A stretch of DNA of 64,000 bases from Selenomonas ruminantium subsp. lactilytica TAM6421. GTDB taxonomy: Bacteria > Bacillota > Negativicutes > Selenomonadales > Selenomonadaceae. Shown piece after piece: positions 54,334-63,419 of the stretch. The position numbers were made by a program, and so were the translations under genes. Location: assembly GCF_000284095.1 (NCBI RefSeq), contig NC_017068.1:1612001-1676000 (forward strand). Reading direction: 5' to 3'. Position 1 is the first letter of the stretch. The number at the start of each line of letters is the position of its first letter. Under the pieces are notes generated by a model. That model made no database searches, was not told the DNA's origin, and saw only the letters and a program-made list of their open reading frames with translations.

Positions 54334-56268
54334 TCAATGCAGCATATTTTCCAATTCTTCCGGGCTTATGAGCTGTGTACCGACTTCCCGGGCTTTTTTT
54401 GCCTTGGCGCTGGTACTGTTTACATCCTGGATCACCAGATAATCTGTCTTGCTGCTGACGGACTTGCCTTCTTTGCCACCGGCGGCTTCAATCAGCTCCA
54501 CATAATAATTTCTGGGCTTGGCCATCTTGCCGGTCAGGACGAAGATCTTGCCCGCATATTCCCCTGCAGGAGCTTCCTGCTTGGCATAGGGAGCAATGGT
54601 CACATGACGCTCCAGCATATTTACCGCCATGGTGAATTTATTCGAGGTCAGCATTTCTGCCGTCTTGGGGCCAATCCCATTGATTTCCTGCAGCATGGCC
54701 TGCGGCTCCTCGGCCTCAGCAATGACCTGATTGATTTCCTCGATGCTGCCAAAGCGATCTGCCAGGATCTTGCCCACATCGGTGCCAATCCCCGGCAGGC
54801 AGAGCGCCTTGATAAAGCGCGGCAGCTCCACATCCTGGCTGGCCGCCGTGATGCTGTTATAAAGCTTCTCCGCCGATTTTTCAGCAAAGCCCTCCAGTTT
54901 CGCCAGCATTTCCGCCGTGAAGCTGAAGAGGATCGTATAGGTAGGCTTCACCGCCGCATACTGCTCTTTCCAATAGGCTACCATCTTGCGGGCGGTCTCA
55001 ATGGACAGGCCGTCAATATTCAGCACATCCTTGCTGCCCACAAAGGCGATATCCTGTGCGATGCGCTCGTCGCAGGCCGGATTGTTGCAGAACTGCTGGC
55101 CGTTGATCTCCTCCAGGGGTTCGCCGCAGGAAGGGCAGACAGCCAACGTAATCTCAGTATTCCCCGGCTCCAACACCTTGGTAATCTGGGGAATGATCTC
55201 GTTGGCCTTATGGATTTCCACCTTAGCTCCGATGGAAAGTCCCAATTCCTTTATCATTGCCGCATTGTGAAGCGAAGCGCGGGTTACCGTAGCACCATCA
55301 ATCTCTACGGGATCGACAATGGCTACCGGCGTAGCCTTGCGCCGCCCCATCTGCCAGATAACATCGCGCACCACGGTCACGAATTTTTCCGACAGGGCCT
55401 TATAGGCAAAGCCATTGCGCGGATGATGCGCCGTGAAACCGAATTTTTCCAGGCTGTTCCGTTGTCCGCTTTTGACTACGATGCCATCGATGGGAATGGT
55501 ATTCTGCAGCTTCAGCGCATCATAGTAGGCCTCGATCTCTTCTAAGGCACTATTCGGCGATGCAAGTTCCTGCATGGAAGTCACTTTGAATTCCGTATGG
55601 GAGGAAATGATCTGCCGGGCTTCCTGCGGCGTTACATCCTCCCCGGGAAGCTCATAGCAGACATAGCTCAGATAATCCACATAGGGACTGCGCTCCTTGC
55701 GGCGCAGAAGTCCTGCTGCCGCATTGCGCATGTTCTTCATGGGTTCATCGCCATGAGCCATAAGTTCCTCATTCATCTTGGCAAAATTTTCCTGCGTGAT
55801 ATAGACCTCACCGCGGACGGCATAGCCGCTGTTATTGACACCAGGGCCTTCATAGGCGCTGATGAAATTCGGCAGGACTTCGCCAATCCGCCCGCCTAAG
55901 CCCCGGGTGACAAACCGGCAGGAACCATCGGCATTCGGATAAGCTACGACAGTCAGACCGTCAAACTTCGGCTGGATCACTACCGGCCAGAGTTCTCCGA
56001 CCTTCTTGACCAGATCAGCCTCATCATCCACGCCCTTGGTCCACTTGCTCAGCGAAGTCACCGGACTGGGATGGGTGAACTTATCAAAATCACCGGTAGC
56101 GCCGCCGGGCACATAGTTCAGATCCTCGGCGCCGTATTTATCGATATAATCCCGGCGCAGGGCATCGTATTCTTCATCAGCCAGCACTGGATCGTCCAAT
56201 TCATAGTATTCGCGGTCGGCTTTCTTAATTGCTGCTAAATGTTCTTCTCGTGTTAAATCTTGTGACAC
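54334..56268 (-). CDS. ligA: NAD-dependent DNA ligase LigA
   Basis: Seals DNA nicks with NAD. The 644-residue protein has the Ia domain, the adenylated Lys in PKFDGLTVV (KxDG, about 103), the OB domain, a four-Cys zinc finger (CPSC...CNNPAC, about 384-408), helix-hairpin-helix repeats, and a C-terminal BRCT domain (about 565-640). It is slightly shorter than E. coli LigA (671). It starts with a GTG at 56268. It follows pcrA after a gap containing a long imperfect hairpin. Confidence 0.94.
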   Translation of the reverse strand: MSQDLTREEHLAAIKKADREYYELDDPVLADEEYDALRRDYIDKYGAEDLNYVPGGATGDFDKFTHPSPVTSLSKWTKGVDDEADLVKKVGELWPVVIQPKFDGLTVVAYPNADGSCRFVTRGLGGRIGEVLPNFISAYEGPGVNNSGYAVRGEVYITQENFAKMNEELMAHGDEPMKNMRNAAAGLLRRKERSPYVDYLSYVCYELPGEDVTPQEARQIISSHTEFKVTSMQELASPNSALEEIEAYYDALKLQNTIPIDGIVVKSGQRNSLEKFGFTAHHPRNGFAYKALSEKFVTVVRDVIWQMGRRKATPVAIVDPVEIDGATVTRASLHNAAMIKELGLSIGAKVEIHKANEIIPQITKVLEPGNTEITLAVCPSCGEPLEEINGQQFCNNPACDERIAQDIAFVGSKDVLNIDGLSIETARKMVAYWKEQYAAVKPTYTILFSFTAEMLAKLEGFAEKSAEKLYNSITAASQDVELPRFIKALCLPGIGTDVGKILADRFGSIEEINQVIAEAEEPQAMLQEINGIGPKTAEMLTSNKFTMAVNMLERHVTIAPYAKQEAPAGEYAGKIFVLTGKMAKPRNYYVELIEAAGGKEGKSVSSKTDYLVIQDVNSTSAKAKKAREVGTQLISPEELENMLH

Positions 56269-56306
56269 TATATCACCTTCTTGATATTGATAGTCCGCAG
56301 TAAGCC

Positions 56307-56380
56307 GGGCGGAGGGGGATGGCTTTCCGTAGCGTTTGACGCTTTTTGTCTAAGCGAAGGAAAGTTATCCCCTTCTGCCC
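56307..56380. repeat. Long imperfect hairpin between pcrA and ligA
   Basis: Arms 56307-56336 and 56351-56380 pair over about 30 bases around a 14-base loop. Several positions are G-U wobbles only if read on the plus strand and mismatches on the minus strand, although both flanking genes are on the minus strand. It has no clear U run. Confidence 0.45.
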
Positions 56381-56401
56381 AGCGCCTACGATGCCAATAT
56401 G

Positions 56402-58699
56402 TTATACCTTACTGATGGGCGCATATTTCTGCATAAGCCCCTTCACGCCTTGGCCCGGGAACGCGATCTTGAGCTCGACTTCTTCACCTTCGCCCTTAAC
56501 GGAAACGACGGTTCCTACGCCCCACTTGCCATGCTGGGCCTTATCCCCGACTTTCCACTGTACGGAAGTATCGGGACGGATCACGCCGGTCTGAGGCTGG
56601 ACATTGACGCCGCGCTTCTGCAGGGAATTCATGACTTCCAACGCTGACTTAGCCTTGTCGGAGAAGTTCGCGCCGTTGCCCATCTGGCTGGCAGAGGGGC
56701 GGAAAGTCATGGTACCGCTGCGCTGCTGGGCACCATAGTGGTTGGCATTGGCAAAGCCATAGGCGTTGACACGGGGTACCAGGCGCTCCGTATATTCCGC
56801 GGGAATCTCATCCAGGAACCGCGACGGCGTAGATGCGCTGGTCTTGCCATAAATCGTACGCTGCTGGGCGCAGGTCAGATAGAGCTTGCGCTGGGCACGG
56901 GTGATGCCCACATAGCAGGTACGGCGCTCCTCCTCGATCTCATTTTCATCCATAAGCGTACGGGAATGCGGGAAAAGCCCCTCTTCCATGCCCACCATGA
57001 AGACCGTGGGGAACTCCAGACCTTTAGCCGAGTGCAGCGTCATGAGCGTGATGCGGTCATCTTCCAGCTCCGCATTGTCAATATCCGATACCAGGGACAA
57101 GGTGGACAGGAAGTTTTCCAGCGTCGGATTGTCCTCTGCCTTCTGGAAGTCCCGGGCCACACCGATGAATTCCTTGAGGTTTTCAATCCGGCTTTCGTTC
57201 TCGGGCTTCTTTTCATCCTGCAATTCCTTGATGTAGCCGGACTCTTCCAAGACCTTTTCAATCAGATCATCCAAACGCAGATTGCTCTGATAGCCCATGA
57301 ACTGGAAGATGAAGGTAGCAAAGAGCTCCAACGGTCGCTTGGCTCTGGTCGTCAGCCCTTCCACCGCATCGAGATTGGACATCACATCGAACAGTGTCAG
57401 CCCGTTGAAATCCGCATATTCCGTGAGCTTGGCAATGGTGCTGGCACCGATGCCCCGCTTAGGCACATTGATGATGCGCAACAGGCTGACCGTATCCAGC
57501 GGATTGTAGATCACCCGCAGGTACGCCAGGATATCCTTGATTTCCTTGCGGTCGTAGAATTTCAAGCCGCCCACCATGGTATAGGGAATGCCATTGCGCA
57601 TAAACATTTCCTCGATGACACGGGACTGGGCATTGGTGCGGTAAAGGATCGCCATATCGCCATAGGATGTATTGAACAGTGTCTTCTGCTTGTTCACCGT
57701 GGTGGCTATGAACTGGGCTTCATCCCGTTCATCCCGGGCTTCATAGATGGTCAGCTTCTCCCCCGTGGCGTTTTCCGTCCAAAGGTCTTTCTTCTTGCGG
57801 TTGATGTTGTGCTCAATCACGGCATTGGCTGCCGCCAGGATATTCTTGGTGGAACGGTAATTCTGCTCCAGCTTGATAGTGCGAGCTTCGGGGTAATCCT
57901 GCTCGAAGTCCATGATGTTGCGAATATCCGCACCGCGCCAGCCATAGATGGACTGGTCCGCATCACCCACGACGCAGAGATTATGATGCTTGGCCGCCAG
58001 GATTTTCGTCAGCTGATACTGCGCACCGTTGGTGTCCTGATACTCATCCACCAGGATATATTTGAAACGGTTCTGGTATTTTACGCGGATTTCCTCATGC
58101 TCCTCCAAGAGAAGTACGGATACCATCAGCAGGTCATCAAAGTCCATAGCATTGTTGGCCCGGAGTTTCTTGGCATAGAGCGCATAGACTTCTGCCACTT
58201 TCTTCTGGAAGAAATTATCCGCATCCCGTTCAAAGGCCTTGGGGCCCATAAGCTGGTTCTTGCCGTTGGAAATGGCATTCTGCACGGCACCGGGTGCATA
58301 CTGTTTGGGATCCAGATTCAGTTCTTTCAGGCATTCCTTGATGACCACCTGACTGTCGCTGCTGTCGTAGATGACGAAGTTGCGCTTATACATGCCCGTG
58401 GCTTCGACTTCCCGCCGCAGGAATTTGGCACAGAAGGAATGGAAGGTGGAGAGCCACACATCCTTGGCCCCCTCGCCGATCATGCGGTCCACGCGTTCCC
58501 GCATCTCAGTGGCAGCCTTGTTGGTAAAGGTGATGGCCAGAATGCTCCAGGGAGACACGCCCTTGGCCAGCAGATTGGCAATCTTGCATGTCAGCACCTT
58601 GGTCTTGCCGGAACCTGCGCCAGCCATAATGAGAAGTGGTCCATCCGTATGCTCAACCGCCTGTTTCTGGGCGGGATTCAGTCCTGCAAAAATATCCAA
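56402..58699 (-). CDS. pcrA: DNA helicase PcrA/UvrD
   Basis: A superfamily 1A 3'-5' helicase for repair and for clearing RecA or RNA polymerase. The 765-residue protein has motif I AGAGSGKTKVL (about 32-42), Ia FTNKAATEMRERV, II VDEYQDTN, III GDADQSIYGWRGAD, IV LEQNYRST, V MTLHSAKGLEFP and VI EERRTCYVGITRA. A C-terminal KOW-like domain (VGDKAQHGKWGVGTVV) matches the PcrA branch that binds RNA polymerase. The start is a TTG at 58699 with GGAGG upstream. Confidence 0.97.
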   Translation of the reverse strand: MDIFAGLNPAQKQAVEHTDGPLLIMAGAGSGKTKVLTCKIANLLAKGVSPWSILAITFTNKAATEMRERVDRMIGEGAKDVWLSTFHSFCAKFLRREVEATGMYKRNFVIYDSSDSQVVIKECLKELNLDPKQYAPGAVQNAISNGKNQLMGPKAFERDADNFFQKKVAEVYALYAKKLRANNAMDFDDLLMVSVLLLEEHEEIRVKYQNRFKYILVDEYQDTNGAQYQLTKILAAKHHNLCVVGDADQSIYGWRGADIRNIMDFEQDYPEARTIKLEQNYRSTKNILAAANAVIEHNINRKKKDLWTENATGEKLTIYEARDERDEAQFIATTVNKQKTLFNTSYGDMAILYRTNAQSRVIEEMFMRNGIPYTMVGGLKFYDRKEIKDILAYLRVIYNPLDTVSLLRIINVPKRGIGASTIAKLTEYADFNGLTLFDVMSNLDAVEGLTTRAKRPLELFATFIFQFMGYQSNLRLDDLIEKVLEESGYIKELQDEKKPENESRIENLKEFIGVARDFQKAEDNPTLENFLSTLSLVSDIDNAELEDDRITLMTLHSAKGLEFPTVFMVGMEEGLFPHSRTLMDENEIEEERRTCYVGITRAQRKLYLTCAQQRTIYGKTSASTPSRFLDEIPAEYTERLVPRVNAYGFANANHYGAQQRSGTMTFRPSASQMGNGANFSDKAKSALEVMNSLQKRGVNVQPQTGVIRPDTSVQWKVGDKAQHGKWGVGTVVSVKGEGEEVELKIAFPGQGVKGLMQKYAPISKV

Positions 58700-58756
58700 A
58701 ATAGTCCTCCAAAATTCTTTTTCTCTTTTTCCTTGTCCTTACATAAGACAGAAAGC

Positions 58757-58782
58757 CCGCCTCTGACAGATGTAAGAGGCGG
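58757..58782. terminator. Hairpin terminator between ppaC and pcrA
   Basis: CCGCCTCT (58757-58764) pairs with AGAGGCGG (58775-58782). The U run is weak, but its place after the ppaC stop suits a terminator. Confidence 0.5.
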
Positions 58783-58813
58783 TGCTTCCTTTATAACAGG
58801 TCAAACCATAAAA

Positions 58814-60460
58814 TTATTTGCTGATGCATTTAACCGCTTCAGAAAGAGGCGGGATAATCTGCTTCTTGCGGCTCATGACGCCGGGCAGATATACATGGGT
58901 GCCGCTGGCATCCTTCTTGAAGGCTTCGCCAATCAGCGTCTTCGGGGAACCCGTGAAGAGCAGGTACGTTGCCTCTTCGAGGATATCCGTAACCATCACG
59001 AGGCTCATATCGAAACCATCATGGTCGCAAATCTTCTGCATGGCTTCAATCAGCTGCGGTTCGAGGTCCATGACTTCCTTAGTGTCCATTACGGAAATCT
59101 GGCTCACTATGATGCGGTAATCGCCAATCTGGAATTCCTTGAGGTCGTTCTTGGCGATCTCAGCCGGCGTCATATCGCCGATGCCGGAACCGGCCTTGAG
59201 CATTTCCATGCCGTATTCGTTGATGTCCACGCCTGCAATCTCAGCCAGACGGTAAGCCGTCTTCTTGTCGTATTCCGTGCAGGTCGGGGATTTAAAGAGC
59301 ACCGTATCGGAGATGATAGCCGACAGCAAGAGGCCGGCGATGGAAGCCGGGATATCGATATCCTTCTGCCAATGCATATTAGCCACGATGGTTGCCGTGC
59401 AGCCAACGGGTTCAGCATGGGTGAAGATCGGCTCGCTGGTCTGGATGCCGCCGAGACGATGATGATCCACGATTTCCACGATCTTGGCTTCTTCGATGCC
59501 CTCTACGGCCTGACCACGTTCATTGTGATCCACGAGGATAACCTGCTCACGCTCCGGAACCATGAGGTTGTCACGGCTTACGATACCCACAAGCTTGCCG
59601 TTCTCGACAACCGGATAGTTGCGGTAGTTGGTCTCATCCATCGTGCCCTTGATATCGGAGAGCATATCCAGCGGCTTGAAGCAGACCGGATTCTCATGCA
59701 TAATGCGGCGGATGGGCACGCACTGATTGATCAGGCGGGCCACCGTATACGTGTCATACGGCGTGGACAGAACGAACATGCCCTTGGCTTCAGCAGCTTC
59801 GATAACGTCCGCAGAAACACGGCCATTGCCCGTCACGATCAGGCAGGAAATCCCCTGATTCACGATGTCAATCAGCGTTTCATCATGACGGTCGCCTACG
59901 AGCACTACGTCATTTTCGCTGATGATGTTCTGGATCATGCTGATGGAACCAGCGGCAATGCGTACATTGCCCTTGATGAAGTCGCCTTCCTCACCAGAAA
60001 CCAGCACCTTGCTGTCGGTAGCGGCAATCACATCACGATAGCGCACGCGCATATCGGCCAGATTCTGCATGCCCAGTTCCTGGAAGTAACGTTTAGCCAG
60101 GTCGGAAACCGTCACGATGCCCACCATGACGCCCTTGCTGTCCGTAACCGGTACGGAACGCAGATCATGTTCGCGCATAACCTCACCCAGACGACGCAGC
60201 GTATCATGCTGACGCACTACGATCTGGCTGTCCAGCATCACATCTTTTACCCGGGGATAAAGATCAGCCAACAGCAGCGGCTGTTCCACGCGGAAATGCT
60301 CCAGAGCATACTTGGTTTCCGCATTGACTTTGCCTGCTCTGGCGGGAACGACGTTTTCCCCCATAGCCTGCTTCAGATGAGCATAACCGATGGCGGAGCA
60401 GATTGAGTCCGTATCCGGATTGCGATGACCAATGGTATAAATAGGTTTTGCGCTTCTCAT
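58814..60460 (-). CDS. ppaC: Manganese-dependent inorganic pyrophosphatase with CBS and DRTGG domains
   Basis: Hydrolyses pyrophosphate; the CBS-type enzymes are inhibited or activated by adenine nucleotides. The 548-residue protein has DHH motifs (IGHRNPDTDSICSAIGYA, about 11-28; VDHHRLGGIQ), with a regulatory insert of two CBS units and a DRTGG domain between about 65 and 300, and the DHHA2 domain at the C-terminus (MTDILEEATYLLFTG; RKKQIIPPL). It begins 16 bases after the csrA stop, so the two form an operon. Confidence 0.95.
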   Translation of the reverse strand: MRSAKPIYTIGHRNPDTDSICSAIGYAHLKQAMGENVVPARAGKVNAETKYALEHFRVEQPLLLADLYPRVKDVMLDSQIVVRQHDTLRRLGEVMREHDLRSVPVTDSKGVMVGIVTVSDLAKRYFQELGMQNLADMRVRYRDVIAATDSKVLVSGEEGDFIKGNVRIAAGSISMIQNIISENDVVLVGDRHDETLIDIVNQGISCLIVTGNGRVSADVIEAAEAKGMFVLSTPYDTYTVARLINQCVPIRRIMHENPVCFKPLDMLSDIKGTMDETNYRNYPVVENGKLVGIVSRDNLMVPEREQVILVDHNERGQAVEGIEEAKIVEIVDHHRLGGIQTSEPIFTHAEPVGCTATIVANMHWQKDIDIPASIAGLLLSAIISDTVLFKSPTCTEYDKKTAYRLAEIAGVDINEYGMEMLKAGSGIGDMTPAEIAKNDLKEFQIGDYRIIVSQISVMDTKEVMDLEPQLIEAMQKICDHDGFDMSLVMVTDILEEATYLLFTGSPKTLIGEAFKKDASGTHVYLPGVMSRKKQIIPPLSEAVKCISK

Positions 60461-60476
60461 AAAGAAAAATTCCTCC

Positions 60477-60734
60477 TCATATTACAGCGGTTTCAGCCGC
60501 CTGCTTGCTAATGCTGTGACCAGCTACCTTCATGGCATTTCCCTGTGGCTCCTGCGCTGCACGAGCCTGGGCCTGCCGGTCGAATTTCTGTGGATCTTCT
60601 TCGCGTTTTATGGAAATCTCTGGCGGTGCGGTAATGCCTATTTTGATTTTTCCTCCGCTGACCTTGACGATACTTACCACAATATTATCGCCGATCATGA
60701 TTTCTTCCTGTGCTTTCCGCGTGAGTACCAGCAA
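60477..60734 (-). CDS. csrA: Carbon storage regulator CsrA, with extended C-terminus
   Basis: CsrA binds GGA motifs in mRNA leaders and controls motility and carbon use. The N-terminal 50 residues match the family (MLVLTRKAQEEIMIGDNI; KIGITAPPEISIKREE), including the conserved LTRK and the RNA-binding end region. After residue 50 there is an unusual tail of about 35 residues rich in Gln and Ala. The start is a TTG at 60734 with GGGGGAG 7 bases upstream. In Bacillus csrA lies next to fliW and flagellin genes; here it pairs with ppaC instead. Confidence 0.88.
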   Translation of the reverse strand: MLVLTRKAQEEIMIGDNIVVSIVKVSGGKIKIGITAPPEISIKREEDPQKFDRQAQARAAQEPQGNAMKVAGHSISKQAAETAVI

Positions 60735-60828
60735 AATCGCACTCCCCCTTTAATCCGTCACTGTTAATGATATCACAACTGACGGGGGAATTTCAAACGA
60801 AAATACAAGTTTATGGACAGAAAATAAA

Positions 60829-60862
60829 GAGATCCGCAGATAAATCGCATCTGCGGACCTTC
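60829..60862 (-). terminator. Terminator after ndk
   Basis: TCCGCAGAT (60833-60841) pairs with ATCTGCGGA (60849-60857), with T-rich sequence following on the minus strand. Confidence 0.75.
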
Positions 60863-60872
60863 TTGCTAAAAA

Positions 60873-61310
60873 TTATTCCATCACATGGTACTCGCCATCG
60901 AGGATTTCCGTTTCATTGAAGAAAATATGGATTTCCCGCTGGGCGCTTTCCGGACTGTCGGAGGCGTGTACCGCATTGCGGCGGCCGTTGGTGGCGTAGA
61001 GCTTGCGGATCGTGCCTTCGGCAGCTTCTGCCGGATTGGTCTTGCCGTGCAGCTCACGGACGCGGGCGATGGCATTCTCGCCTTCGAGGACCAGCGCAAT
61101 CAGCGGCGCCGATGTCATAAAGCCCACCAGATCGCCATAATAAGGACGCCCAATATGTTCAGCATAGTGGATGGAAGCCAATCTTTCATCCATCTTGAGC
61201 ATCTTCATGGCTACAATGCGGAAGCCTTCTTCTTCGTACCGTTTGATGATATCGCCGCTGTAATGCAGGGCAAATGCGTCCGGTTTGATGAGTACCAATG
61301 TTTTTTCCAT
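60873..61310 (-). CDS. ndk: Nucleoside diphosphate kinase
   Basis: Transfers the gamma phosphate between nucleotides. The 145-residue product has KTLVLIKPDAF at the start and the active His in RNAVHASDSPESA (about 116). A 10-base spaced AAGGGG site precedes the ATG. It starts 19 bases after the gamma-carbonic-anhydrase-like gene. Confidence 0.97.
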   Translation of the reverse strand: MEKTLVLIKPDAFALHYSGDIIKRYEEEGFRIVAMKMLKMDERLASIHYAEHIGRPYYGDLVGFMTSAPLIALVLEGENAIARVRELHGKTNPAEAAEGTIRKLYATNGRRNAVHASDSPESAQREIHIFFNETEILDGEYHVME

Positions 61311-61329
61311 GTCTAACTTAACCCCTTGC

Positions 61330-61863
61330 TTATTTATTGTTGATTTTATCCAGTTCCGTCTGGTAGATTTCCGCTACCTGCCGGTAATTCTCCGCCGAAA
61401 CCTGCAAAGCTTCGATTTCATCTTCCCGCAGGGCCCGGATGATCTGGGCCGGATTGCCGTAAACCAGGGAATTGGACGGTATCTTTTTGTGCTGCGTCAA
61501 TTGGGTGCCTGCACCGATGACCACATTATCACCGATTTCCGTATAACCAAGAATAATAGAGCCCATGCCGATCAGGCAATTGCTGCCGATTTTTTTGGCA
61601 TGCACCACGGCATTATGCCCCACAATGACATTATCGCCGATTTCCGTAGACTCATCCGCCATCACATGGATGGTGCAGTTATCCTGAATGTTACAGTTTT
61701 TACCGATGGTGATTTTCTGGAAATCACCGCGTACCACAGCATTGAACCACAAGCTTGTGCCTTCACCGATTTCCACATCCCCCACCACCGTAGCCGATGG
61801 CGCCATGAAGACATCTTTGCCCATAACAGGTGTTTTCCCCTTGTAGGAAAGGATAGTGCTCAT
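61330..61863 (-). CDS. Gamma carbonic anhydrase-like hexapeptide-repeat protein
   Basis: A 177-residue left-handed beta-helix protein. Hexapeptide repeats run from about 20 to 140, and the metal-ligand histidines appear in order: NCTIHVMADE (first His), VGHNAVVHAKKIG (two His, as the H-x5-H pair of YrdA/CamH-like proteins). It may be a carbonic anhydrase or a metal-binding homologue without activity. The start is the ATG at 61863 with AGGAGG 8 bases upstream. Confidence 0.85.
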   Translation of the reverse strand: MSTILSYKGKTPVMGKDVFMAPSATVVGDVEIGEGTSLWFNAVVRGDFQKITIGKNCNIQDNCTIHVMADESTEIGDNVIVGHNAVVHAKKIGSNCLIGMGSIILGYTEIGDNVVIGAGTQLTQHKKIPSNSLVYGNPAQIIRALREDEIEALQVSAENYRQVAEIYQTELDKINNK

Positions 61864-62041
61864 AAATACCGCCTCCTGGTTCATTTTGGAAAACTATGAT
61901 TCACTTTCTATTATTCTCTATTATAACGATTTTTGCGAAATTTAGCAAATATCACGAAGAAATAACTTTAGCATTGGTTTTTCCCACTGTCTATGATAGA
62001 ATATTTCTTATACTATAGTTTTTTAAGGATGTGACTTTACG

Positions 62042-63361
62042 TTGGATAATTCTGACGCGGGCCTATTACTGGCCTTAATGTTTATTTTTCTCTTTACCCT
62101 GGGTTTCTTCTCTTTGATGGAAACCGCCATTACCGAAAGCCATAAGAGCAAACTGGAAAAAATGCAGGAAGATGGCGATACCGCCGCAGAAAAAGCACTG
62201 GAGCTTCTCGAACAGGCCGACCGCATGTTGTCCCTGTCCCAGATTGGCATCACCATGAGCAGCATCCTGATCGGCGTCTGCACAGGTGTATTGCTGGCGC
62301 CCATGATTGCATCGCTGCTGCCACTTCCCCAGGCAGATTCCCTGGCACTTGTCATCAGCATCCTGCTGATTACCTATATCTCTTTGTTGCTCGGGGAGTT
62401 CCTGCCCAAGAAAACGGCCCTGCACAATCCGGAAAAAATGCTCCTGAAATACAATGGTATCATGTGGACGCTGGCCCAGCTCACCCGGCCCTTCGTCTCC
62501 CTGTTGTCCGGCTCCGCCAATATGATCCTGTTGATCTTTGGCATCAATCCGGAAGCCGACGACACCGTGACCGAAGATGAGGTCAAGGATCTCATTGAGC
62601 AGGGCACCGAGGACGGCACCTTTGAAAAGACCGAGCAGGCCATGGTGGATCGGATTTTCCACCTGAGCGACCAGACCGCCTATGCCCTGATGACGCCCCG
62701 CACCCAGATGCTCTGGCTGGATCTGTCCGACTCCCTTTGGGAGAACATGCGGCTGATCCGGGAAACGCCCCAGGATATTTTCCCCGTGGGACGGGACAGT
62801 CTCGATGATTTCTGCGGCGTGCTCTATGCCAAGGATCTGCTCAATGCCACTTTGGCCCATGAGGTATTGGATCTTTCCCAGTATATCCGCAAGCCCCTTT
62901 TCATCCCCCGCTCCATGGAAACCTTCCGGGTGCTCCAGCAGTTCCATACCACAGGCATCCATGAAGCCATGGTGCTGGATGAATACGGCGGCGTGATTGG
63001 CTTTTTGACCATGGACGATATCCTGCAGGAAATCGCCGGGGAATCCTTCGCGGCCCATGAAGAGGACACGGCCCAGATCACCCCCCGGGATGAGAACAGC
63101 TGGCTCGTGGACGGGCTCTACGATATCGATGATTTCAAGGAGCGCTTCTCCATTGAGGAACTGCCCGACGAAGATCACGACCATTACCAGACCATGGGCG
63201 GTTTTCTGACCTCCTATTTTGGTTATATCCCCAAGGCCGGTGAACGCATCAACTGGCAGGATTTCACCTTTGAAGTCGTGGATATGGATGGCGCCCGCAT
63301 CGATAAGATCATGATCACCCAGAATCCGCCCGCAGAAAATACAGAAACGGCAACCGAATAG
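62042..63361 (+). CDS. CNNM/CorC-family transporter-like protein with CBS pair
   Basis: A 439-residue membrane protein of the HlyC/CorC family. The N-terminal DUF21/CNNM part (about 1-180) has three to four helices and the signature MSLSQIGIT-like segment (MLSLSQIGITMSSILIGV) plus GEFLPKKTALHNPEK. Two CBS domains (about 205-330) and a C-terminal CorC_HlyC domain (DGLYDIDDFKERF; MGGFLTSYFGYIPKAGE) follow. These proteins are linked to magnesium or cobalt efflux. The start is a TTG at 62042; AAGGA lies 12 bases upstream. Confidence 0.93.
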   Translation: MDNSDAGLLLALMFIFLFTLGFFSLMETAITESHKSKLEKMQEDGDTAAEKALELLEQADRMLSLSQIGITMSSILIGVCTGVLLAPMIASLLPLPQADSLALVISILLITYISLLLGEFLPKKTALHNPEKMLLKYNGIMWTLAQLTRPFVSLLSGSANMILLIFGINPEADDTVTEDEVKDLIEQGTEDGTFEKTEQAMVDRIFHLSDQTAYALMTPRTQMLWLDLSDSLWENMRLIRETPQDIFPVGRDSLDDFCGVLYAKDLLNATLAHEVLDLSQYIRKPLFIPRSMETFRVLQQFHTTGIHEAMVLDEYGGVIGFLTMDDILQEIAGESFAAHEEDTAQITPRDENSWLVDGLYDIDDFKERFSIEELPDEDHDHYQTMGGFLTSYFGYIPKAGERINWQDFTFEVVDMDGARIDKIMITQNPPAENTETATE

Positions 63362-63373
63362 AATATAACACAA

Positions 63374-63410
63374 AGAACCGCCTCTCTGAGCCTTGAGAAG
63401 CGGTTCTTGC
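63374..63410. terminator. Bidirectional terminator
   Basis: AAGAACCGC pairs with GCGGTTCTT between convergent genes, with A/T residues on both sides. Confidence 0.75.
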
Positions 63411-63419
63411 GTATGTATG

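Noticed and set aside
56738-60406. Open reading frame of 1222 codons on the plus strand
   Set aside because: It is the antisense shadow of pcrA and ppaC, both with full family motifs; it has no coherent motifs and its length reflects base composition.
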